Assembly: GCA_025890175.1 (NCBI GenBank)
Contig: JANPYM010000003.1
Coordinates: forward strand, 730,556 to 794,555
From: Ciborinia camelliae
Taxonomy: Eukaryota > Ascomycota > Leotiomycetes > Helotiales > Sclerotiniaceae
Direction: 5' to 3'
DNA length: 64,000 nt
A program made the position numbers and the translations under genes. The stretch's first letter is position 1, and each line of letters starts with the position of its first letter. Positions 55,967 through 64,000 of the stretch are shown here, in pieces. The notes under the pieces were generated by a model. The model saw only the letters and a program-made list of their open reading frames with translations. It was not told where the DNA came from and did not search any database.

Positions 55967-56245
55967 ATGCATTGACTAGGGAGAATATCGGCGGCAGGAG
56001 GTCCTAGAGCACTAAATCGGTCGGCGAATCTTCATTATGATTAGCTATTTGGCGGATGAGTGACGAAAATAATACAATGGATTTTACTAAATTATTTAGT
56101 CTATCGAATGTGACGTCTGCCTATATTACTAGATGCGTGAAACTTTTATATCTCCCGTCTGTGGTATCTTTCCTTTAACTCCAAAGCCGGCCGTCGCTAT
56201 GCTGTGTTTTTAAAAAGAATCCTATCCCGAATGTCCATCTTCGCC

Positions 56246-57479
56246 CTAAATATTTAACCATGTTTGAAAATACTCGCAAGTACTTGGTCCTACAGGTCCG
56301 CCCTCCTCACAAAGATCAGCAACTGGGCAGTGTCCACACGGAACATCCGTCAAAGCACTGAACGGGCCACCTTCGTGATCCTCCCTAAAGCTTTTCCTCA
56401 CAGCCCTATAGCAAACACCTTCCGGACCCGCAAGAACCTTCTCAATTTTATTATCAAAAATCAATATTTCCAGTAATTGTTGAATGTCTTGAGCAGTCAA
56501 TGTCGTAGCTGTAGCTCCTGAATTTTCTATGAACGATGTGAGTTCATTGAGAGTCGGATATCCTTGGTAGCCGGGAGGCATGGGTAACAGGGCTTCGTAA
56601 TGTCTTCTCGCACCCTCCATCGCATCGTCTTCGGTAACATCTTCGATTTTGACTCGGGATCCTAGAGCTTTATCTCTCAATGCCTTGGCTTCATCTGCAG
56701 ACATATTCTTCCCGATGACCTTCTTCGGCTTCCTCATCCTTGCCGAACTAGATTTATAGAACGATTTCCGGTGGATCTGATCAAATAGGACGTGCATGAG
56801 TTGCGTGATGAATTCTTCGTCCAGTTCGTTGTCGGTATACCATGCGCCCCCGGTTGCTCGATCCGAAGGCTGCAGGCTGGATTTGATGTACATTTTCCTC
56901 GTCGAGTGCTCGACGGATTTCATTTCCGAGATCATGTGTTTGGTTTCGAGGTGCTTGATCGCCGAGCGGAAAACCGCTTCGTGGAGATTGGACTTCGCCT
57001 TGATGGTTTTGGTCCATATTCCTTCATCGCCGGCTTCGTCGATGAGCGCATAGACAATCTCTTGTTCCGAGGAAAGACTGCGATATCTGTTCGTGCATGG
57101 ATTAGTATTGTCTATACATACATATATATCATGAGTAGCGATCATTCGGGCATGAATTGATCGCATATGCCCGCGCGGAAATGGTCCATGAGAGAGAGTC
57201 TTACTGCTTAGCTTCCTCTTGAGTGCGCAATTTCCAACCAATTCCCCTCTGCGCATCCTGAACCACCTTGAACAGCTTATCATTGGTGAGGCCCTGGGTG
57301 ACGGCCAACAAGATCGTGACATCATCATTCGGTAAGATACCCAGCTCGAGCAGATCCTCCTGGAAAAAGGTCGGGTTCTCGTCGAACGAGAGGAAACAGT
57401 CATCATAGAGGAGTTTTTTCAAGGCTGCGGTTTTATCCTCGGGCGCGGCGGCGGCGCCGGGGGCGGCGCGTGAAGACAT
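56246..57479 (-). CDS. RPC34: RNA polymerase III subunit RPC6 (Rpc34)
   Basis: Subunit of the Rpc82-Rpc34-Rpc31 trimer that contacts TFIIIB and opens Pol III promoters. Exons 57479-57205 and 57086-56246 give 371 aa; the 118-bp intron is in Gln92 (EEAKQ / YRSLSSEQE). Tandem winged-helix domains occupy about 20-240 (LLAVTQGLTNDKLFKVVQDA; EQEIVYALIDEAGDEGIWTK; HLETKHMISEMKSVE). A C-terminal winged helix is followed by the cysteine cluster PCGHCPVADLC...STCEYF, the conserved [4Fe-4S] site. An Ala-rich N-terminal stretch (SSRAAPGAAAAPED) is a local addition with high GC. Confidence 0.94.
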
Positions 57480-58576
57480 GATGCGTGATGCGTGTGCGGA
57501 TTGGAAGCTGGAGTGTGGGCTACCGGTGTCGTCGTAACATTGAGAAATTCCGAGCCGGATTGAGGGTGCGGTGTCGTGGGCAAAATGTTGTTGGTGGATG
57601 GTGGATGGGTGGTTTGGGGGAGCGGGAGCCCTGATAAATAATTATTCTTTTAGGCGAGGAGGGGGACGAGGCTACTAGTAGTACAAGCTTGGGTTGGAAA
57701 ATGGCGCGGCGCCTTGTCGTGCAGCCAATTATTAGTACGGATTACTAAGGAAGCGGGTCGTCTTCAGTTATCAATGGATTTATTATGGCAACTTCAATTG
57801 ATCATTTATGTGAGGTTATATCGAAATGTTAAAAGTCGGGTTAAGTAAATAATTATATGAAATGTAAAATATTCTATACCTAACATAAAGAGACCTCCAA
57901 TTTTCACTTATTTTTTCTAGCTCGCTCTTCCAAGGTTCTTTCTCTTACTAGTTTTCCCTTTATTCTTCCCTTCTTAACTTTTTTTACAAATACGGTACTA
58001 TCTTTTGATAGAGGCTCAATCTTAACCCGAACTATAGCGACTTTTATTTTTTTTGAACATTTCAATATCAATATCAATATAAATCAATCAATCTCCACGG
58101 AAGTGAGAATTTGGAGCATTCTAGAGCATATTTAGTTCGATATGAATTTCCATATCGAAACAACGTTCAACATGGCGGAATTCCAATCATTATGGCCAGT
58201 GACTGATGGGAAAATCGTAGCACGTTTATCTTCCGAGTCGAAGCTTTATTCATCGTTCAAGTTGATCTGGTATCATAGCAGCTCAATGTTCAAAATTGGC
58301 TGGCAAAATTATCATCGTGGTCGAATAGAAACCTGTTGGACTTTCATGTACCTAGTTTAAGCTAGTCTGGGGCTTTCGAGGGAATAGCATGTCGAAGTTT
58401 GAGATTATTTGGTGTAGATTCTGGGGCATTCGAAAGAATAGCACCTCCAAGTTTGCGATTTTTTGGCACAAGTATGGCTAATATCAAAGGAAAGATCATA
58501 AATGCTCATATTCTAATGTTATATTCTGGTCGTTATATTCATTAATATAGCAAACAAGCATGAATATTAACATGAA
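57480..58576. other. Intergenic
   Basis: RPC34 promoter, GC-rich near the start codon, then AT-rich DNA. From 58367 to 58474 two imperfect copies of a block of about 54 bp lie in tandem (CTGGGGCTTTCGAGGGAATA and CTGGGGCATTCGAAAGAATA). No gene recognised. Confidence 0.5.
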
Positions 58577-59238
58577 TCAAGCTCCGATATCAGACGAAAT
58601 TCCCTCTGGGTATTTCTCAACCAAATACCTCATATCTTGTATAAGTCTATAACATTGATCAGAAAGCTATTGTTTAGAGGTACCAGAGAAGACCTACAAA
58701 TCTCGGAATCCTAAATCAGCTGGGGAAAGACTTGCAGCATGCAGATTAAAGCGCATCGAATACAACACAATGCGATCGGCGTAGTCCTCTTCGGGCGACG
58801 CCTTTGGAAAATAGGCATGGTAAGCATTGCAATACGCTTTTGAGAACTTATTACGTTCTGGTCGCCAGTTACCAAGCTCGTCTGCGTGGAAATGTCAATT
58901 GGTAAGCCCTTGATAGGTGTATATCAGGAAGGAATGTGTACATTCGTTGTGGGCGTAGAAGCATCCTGGGTCGAATATCATGGCCTCATCGTTGAGAGTA
59001 TTAAGACCGGTATTTCCACACCACATGTCCCCATCTGTGTGGATTATGAATGGTTAGAAACTTAACGATGGAAGGGGGCATAGGGGGGGCTTGGATCAGG
59101 AAGTGGATATGAAAGCTAACAGCCTTGCGAACTAAGCTTGGTTTGATATTTTTCTCCAATGGCCTAAGTAGTCGTGTAATAACCTTCTCGAAGAAAGCAG
59201 GGAGTAGTGCTTCGAGCTCCTCGCTCGGTGCTCATTCA
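58577..59238 (-). pseudogene. 5'-truncated fructosamine/ketosamine-3-kinase gene
   Basis: The 3' half of a fungal fructosamine-3-kinase-like gene, a family that phosphorylates glycated amines. Exons about 59238-59129, 59034-58942, 58881-58698 and 58646-58577 splice cleanly: ITRLLRPLEKNIKPSLV joins HGDMWCGNTGLNTLNDEAM, then IFDPGCFYAHNEYELGNWRP, DYADRIVLYSMRFNLHAASL and DMRYLVEKYPEG. The catalytic loop HGDxWxGN and metal-binding FDP are intact. The first intron here needs a GC-AG pair (donor GCAAGG). The N-lobe, about 150 aa, is missing: an in-frame TGA sits just upstream of the first exon, and the next sequence upstream belongs to a divergent decayed NLR. Truncation is inferred; an unseen upstream exon is less likely. 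Confidence 0.7.
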
Positions 59239-59345
59239 ACAGGAAATGAAATGGACCAGGTTCATCTTCAACCTATCAAAATCCATTAGATCCAATACTC
59301 TTCATCTCTTAACAGCTTCGGAAGCACCACACTAGGGATCATGGC

Positions 59346-62042
59346 TTGGAATACATCGACCGAGCCTTGAAAGGAGTATCATTTCACCATAGTCAAGCCT
59401 CCTATGATCCAGCGACTAATCCTCAGGGTCTTTTGGGACTCACTCTTCTTCATGCGCCATTGGAACCTTGGATTGATCTCATATTTGTTCATGGTTTAGA
59501 GGGGGGGGATCCAGAAAGATATGGTCGAAGTCGGAGAACGCCTATTGTTACTAGCTAAAAGAATGGTTTCCTCGAGATCCGGACTTTCATAATCTCGGAA
59601 TTTCCTCTTTTGGATACAGAGTAGACTGGGCGGAGATGAAGGGGACTGCACTCGATGTTAGTGACTTTGCCCAATCATTACTAGGAGAGACCAACACGTG
59701 TCCGGAGATTCACAAAATTAATCATAATTATTCTGCTAAAACCTTTTTTCGGTCCAGAATTGTCTCTGACAGTCATATCTAGTCGTAAAATCCGCAAGTT
59801 TCTTCTAGAAATGGAGTCAAATGGGCTTCCTATCAATAACAATGACGAAGTTGTGATTTGGAATAAACTATTTGTTGATGGAATTCTTAAAATTGCGATG
59901 AACGTGCACTAATATTGGGTTATCGATGCGCTCCATGGGTGCACTCGCTCTCAAACTCTGCTTCCTATGTTCGCCATGCTCACAAATTCCACCGGATCTC
60001 GAGTTCGGATCTTCGTTACTAGTCGGCACAGCCAAGCTTTGGACAAGGGATTTCTCGGCTTTGGTAAAAGTCTCATCAACCAAGAAATATTTGCCTCGGA
60101 TACGATGGGGGACATTAAGTTATTCGTGAAAGCTCACATGGACGAACTTCCTGTGGATACGCCTGAGAAACAGGAGGAGTTGACGGAGCGGATACCGGCT
60201 ATGTCTTCAGGGTCTTTTCTCTGGGTATGACTCGTCATTCAAGAGCTCTCGAAAATCTACACCGAAGGAGATATTGAATCTGTGCTCCTGGATATACCGG
60301 CCGATATGAATGAATTCTACACAAAAATCCTGGAGAATTTGTTGAAAGATCGTACAGAAGCTAAGCTTGCCAAAATGATCTTTACGTGGGTTGTTTGCTC
60401 ATATCGACCATTAACGATTACTGAAATGCAATGTGCATTGAAGCTAGATTCCAAAAGCACAGTCAACAACCTACGAAGAGACATAACCTCCACTTGCGGA
60501 CAGCTTGTGTTCGCTGATCAACTATCAAGCTTCGGCCATGGCTTTCAATCCCAATACCGACATCAACCTACTATTTGTCTCTTATGGAGACAGAGAACTT
60601 GTCGTATTTGAACCAAAAACAACTGAGCTCAAGCACCGTATACCAGAAGTACATGCCCAAACATTAGCATGCCCACCTGATGGGAGAACATTAGCGACAG
60701 GTAGTTCTTTTGGTACGATTCAGCTCTGTGAGTTTGACGGCACGGAAGATGACAATTTATCCCTGATATACCGAATAAATGCATACAATGAAGGCATTCG
60801 GGCGCTAGTATTGAGTGGCGATGGTTTACGCTTCATTGATATTCGCGGTTCACATTGCGGAGTATGGGAACCCGCTGTTTTTGCGAGGAAGTCATTAAGT
60901 GATAATAGCAACAGCGATATAAGTGTACCAGCAAAAGCAATAATTCAAACCGTGGGAATGATCGAAAGAAGTATCAAGTCCGACATAACAGCAGTTGCAA
61001 TAGAATCAAAGGGAGAGGCTGTTTTTTGTGGCAAACAGGATGGTTCTGTCGCTGTTTACAATACGCAAAATGGCCTCGAGGACAAGTGTCTCTAAAAACA
61101 TGCTACACACATCTCGGTGAACAGGATTGTGTGGGGAGATGTTGCTAGCATGTAAGCAACAGCGGATGAATCTGGTCGTATGCTTCTACAAGAACTCACG
61201 AGGTCTAACGACAATTGGTCTCGATCCCGTACAATATTCGACTATCGCTTCCCGATGTTATCACCGGGCTGCTGTTCAACCCAGGGAAGAATTTCCTTCC
61301 GATCACCACTCCCAATTCCAGGTACAGATGGAAACGCGACCGTGGAGTCATTCAGCACCATGTGACTGCTGGTCATAATTTGAACAACTACAGGATCAAT
61401 ACTCATGCCCCAATACCAGGGCATTCATTGCGTTTTATCCCGATCGTGCGCGAATATTTGGATGGGAAAATCTAAAAGAACTCCCAGACCCTGATGGCAT
61501 TAGACTCGACGTCCCTTCTTCGGGGTCATCTCTTGCAACCATAACTGGTTTAGCCGAAGGCCAATATACTATGGTTACGCCGACGAAAACTTGCTCTGAA
61601 CAACTGTTGGGATACATCTACTGCGAACTGTCACTCGACTACCATCAAAGCATTTACCGGTCTTGAATATCTTAGCCCATAAATCTACCATATCATCGGC
61701 TTGCGCGGTACAAAAGTGTTCTTCATCGCTACCTACTGATCTTTGGGTCTGCAGTCTCAATATGGAGAAATTCCGGACGACTCCAGATGTCACCCGTTAC
61801 TTTTTTATCCCGCCGATTGGATCCATCTCATTGACGAAATGAAATTGTACATTTCGGCCCAGGAAGAATTCATCTTTGCAAAGAAGAACGAGCTGGCAAT
61901 CATCAAACGGGGCCTGGGTTCACCCCCGTCGATACGGCCGCTTCATTCCCTACCAGAGAAGATATTTGTTGGAGCTTGTTGGAGTGGGGGCATGGAAACA
62001 GTCCTCGAGTTAGAGTTGAGTTGTCAGATATTACCTAAATAG
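59346..62042 (+). pseudogene. Decayed SesB-NACHT-WD40 NLR
   Basis: Fragments in order across three frames: a SesB-like hydrolase start (NPQGLLGLTLLHAPLEPWID, FVHGLEGG), KEWFPRDPDFHNLGISSFGY with WAEMKGTALDVSDFAQSLLG, then a NACHT part (WVIDALHGC, SRVRIFVTSRHSQALDKGF, LVIQELSKIYTEGDIESVLL, FTWVVCSYRPLTITEMQCAL), then a WD40-like part (FNPNTDINLLFVSYGDRELV, DGRTLATGSSFGTIQLCEF) and a C-terminus (LLFYPADWIHL, ELAIIKRGL) typical of WD40 NLRs. It is dead: an in-frame TAA near 59910 and TGA near 60229, frameshifts after 59520 and 61095, and missing blocks (the hydrolase nucleophile region, Walker A, and the segment between NACHT and the WD repeats). Confidence 0.83.
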
Positions 62043-64000
62043 GTACTCACTCACTTTTCGTGTGATAGAATGCGCTCGGGAGGATAAAATCATTTTGCTC
62101 AGACGGATTAAGCACTTTTAACGACGAGGCATGGGGGAACAAGGCAGTGGGAACTCGGGCACAGAGAACTCGGGCAAAGGGACTAGAGAGCCATGAGGAG
62201 GAGTTACGACACGATGATGGTGCCAGTACAGATTTTGTCTAATCGCTCCAAGTATCTAATAGAGACACCACTTGACGCTACCAAGAGAGTTAGCCCCCTT
62301 GCCGAAACTGAAGGACGGGAGTACTTTGTGTGAGCTGTGGTAAATAGGTTTTCGTTATATTTTCTCGAACGTTGTAATTTACGAATCGAAATAATGTATT
62401 TGTATATATTTTTATATTTTTATATTGATATTGATATTGATATTGATATCAATATCAATATCTCCACAACACAAATATATCAAACTTAAAAAAAGATAAA
62501 CCCAACATCCGTTAAGAAAAGAAGAATCCAAAGCAAGCAAGCAAATCCACCGAAAGAATTCCAAATCATATCATGTCATAAAAAATCACCTCCCCACCAA
62601 TCCATCCATCTACCCAGGACTCACTAATAATAACCAGTAAATCATAATCACAATCAGAATCAGAATCCTAGCCCCTAATTAGAGACATCTTTCATACATA
62701 TGCTCTTCATTCCCACTAGGTAGGTATGTATCTTCTAATGGGATCAAAAATCATCAACAATATCATCAACAACGCACTTGCGCCCCCATTTTTTTTTCAT
62801 ATAATATACTCATCAGATCAGTACACCGATAAAAACACGAACAAACAGGTTTATGTAATCATATTCAAAAATAATAAACCCCAATAATTTTCACTCTGCC
62901 AAAGAATATCAACTAAGATATCACATAAGCCAAGCTTCCAAGCTCTCAAGCTCCTTAGCTCCTTCCTTCCCCCACAAATTCCAAATTCCAAATTCCAAAT
63001 CAAATATCACGAAGAAACAGAAACAGAAGTCTCTTGAATCATCTCACCTCATCCAATCAAAGATTCGTCATCATAATCATCATCATCATCATAATTACCT
63101 AGTACCTACCAAACCACATCAAGTAATCCCCCCTCCCCCCTCCCCGCTCCGCCCGAACCAGGAACATGAAACCGTGTCTTGAAAAACTAGTGCTTATGAG
63201 ATACAGAACTTGCAACCTATATTATAATCGAACCGTATTTCTGGGATTCGGAGCCGGACGAACCTGCGTTCCCATTGGGATACGGATACGATGATGCATG
63301 CGAGAGACGATCGGAGATTTAGTAAATCCTAAACTTCCACGTGGGAATGTGGAAAGTGGAACATCAAGGGAGAGAGATAATCGTACGGATGGTGGCGTGG
63401 CGTGGTGGGGATGTGTTGGATGGGATGGCTTCAGCCTTGATTATGCTGGATCGTCGGATTTTCCATCACCAACAGTTGGAAGTCGGAGCCGGCACCCAGG
63501 AGCCCGGTTAGTATTTTCATCATCGGGGTGCTCCATTATCCAACAGTTGGATGTGAAGATGGAAACCAACAAAATAAGCCGCCCAACTATGATTGGCGGT
63601 TCTGAGAATGGAGATTAAGAGATGGAGGCGCGGATCGTGTTAATATATGGCTAACATGTAATTAATATCTAAATGAGTAAATATGATTTTTAGTTGTTCT
63701 TCCACCAACTAGCAGGTTGGGAGGGGATGATTCGTAACTATATAAATTGTCTTAATTGAGAATTGGCAAACTTCGGCGGACTAGGCTACATTACTGCCAC
63801 TTAAGAGTCGAGAGCGCATGCATACTTCATATTCGTGATATTAATCGACAACGCCCGCTGGTTTTTGATAGTGATTGCTTTGCCTCTGTGAAGTCACTTG
63901 AAACGAGAGTCATCATACAAAAGGGTGGCCAAGTAAAACCAAGCACGACCAAGACAAAAAGGATTACACCCGGACTCGATGTCATGTATGTACAAAAGAT
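62043..64000. other. AT-rich intergenic DNA to the window end
   Basis: No gene recognised. It contains a GATATT repeat that folds on itself (62424-62462), pyrimidine/A-rich runs, CATCATCATC near 63070-63095 and a C-rich patch at 63127-63150. A 106-codon ORF at 63298-63618 has no recognisable features. Confidence 0.5.

Noticed and set aside
63298..63618. 106-codon plus-strand ORF near the right edge
   Set aside because: Composition looks random; no domain and no neighbouring exon found.

Overview
The window reads as nuclear DNA of a filamentous ascomycete, probably a leotiomycete of the Botrytis/Sclerotinia type. The support is: many short GT-AG introns (47-230 bp) with CTAAC-like branch sites; single-copy fungal housekeeping genes; HET, NACHT and SesB-like genes; a Pol III tRNA with an intron after position 37; and long gene-free stretches of TAGG/TACC, TTGA, GATA and GA microsatellites. 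The species call is inference; no search was run. Exon structures were worked out by hand so that every multi-exon model closes in frame.

Left part (0-16 kb), housekeeping: the 5' end of a cation/calcium exchanger gene, uracil-DNA glycosylase (UNG1), a mitochondrial carrier of the MTM1/SLC25A39 type, an FBXO9/Hrt3-like F-box protein, a formyltetrahydrofolate deformylase with a mitochondrial-type leader, and the polarity protein MSB1. MSB1 is flanked on both sides by about 4 kb of microsatellite-laden DNA, and the upstream block carries a pogo-like MITE.

Middle (19-37 kb), AT-rich and gene-poor: a HET-domain gene, two non-autonomous hAT elements with perfect 8-bp target duplications, an intron-containing tRNA-Val(CAC), a decayed membrane-protein gene, and a tandem family of three same-strand paralogues of unknown function (217-290 aa). 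One paralogue carries an in-frame 18-bp minisatellite. A TA-flanked MITE lies upstream of one copy, and a CCGTAT motif is repeated around the cluster.

Right part (38-64 kb): a kelch-repeat single-pass membrane protein; a SesB-like hydrolase fused to ankyrin repeats; a microsatellite block holding three consecutive perfect hairpins; a NACHT-TPR NLR; epsin-type ENT3; a cyclophilin with a predicted mitochondrial leader; Pol III subunit RPC34; a truncated fructosamine-kinase gene; and a decayed SesB-NACHT-WD40 NLR.

Taken together, four self/non-self-recognition genes (HET, SesB-ANK, NACHT-TPR, dead SesB-NACHT-WD40) are interleaved with conserved genes over about 42 kb. The best candidates for undescribed biology are the three-paralogue family and the triple-hairpin cassette.
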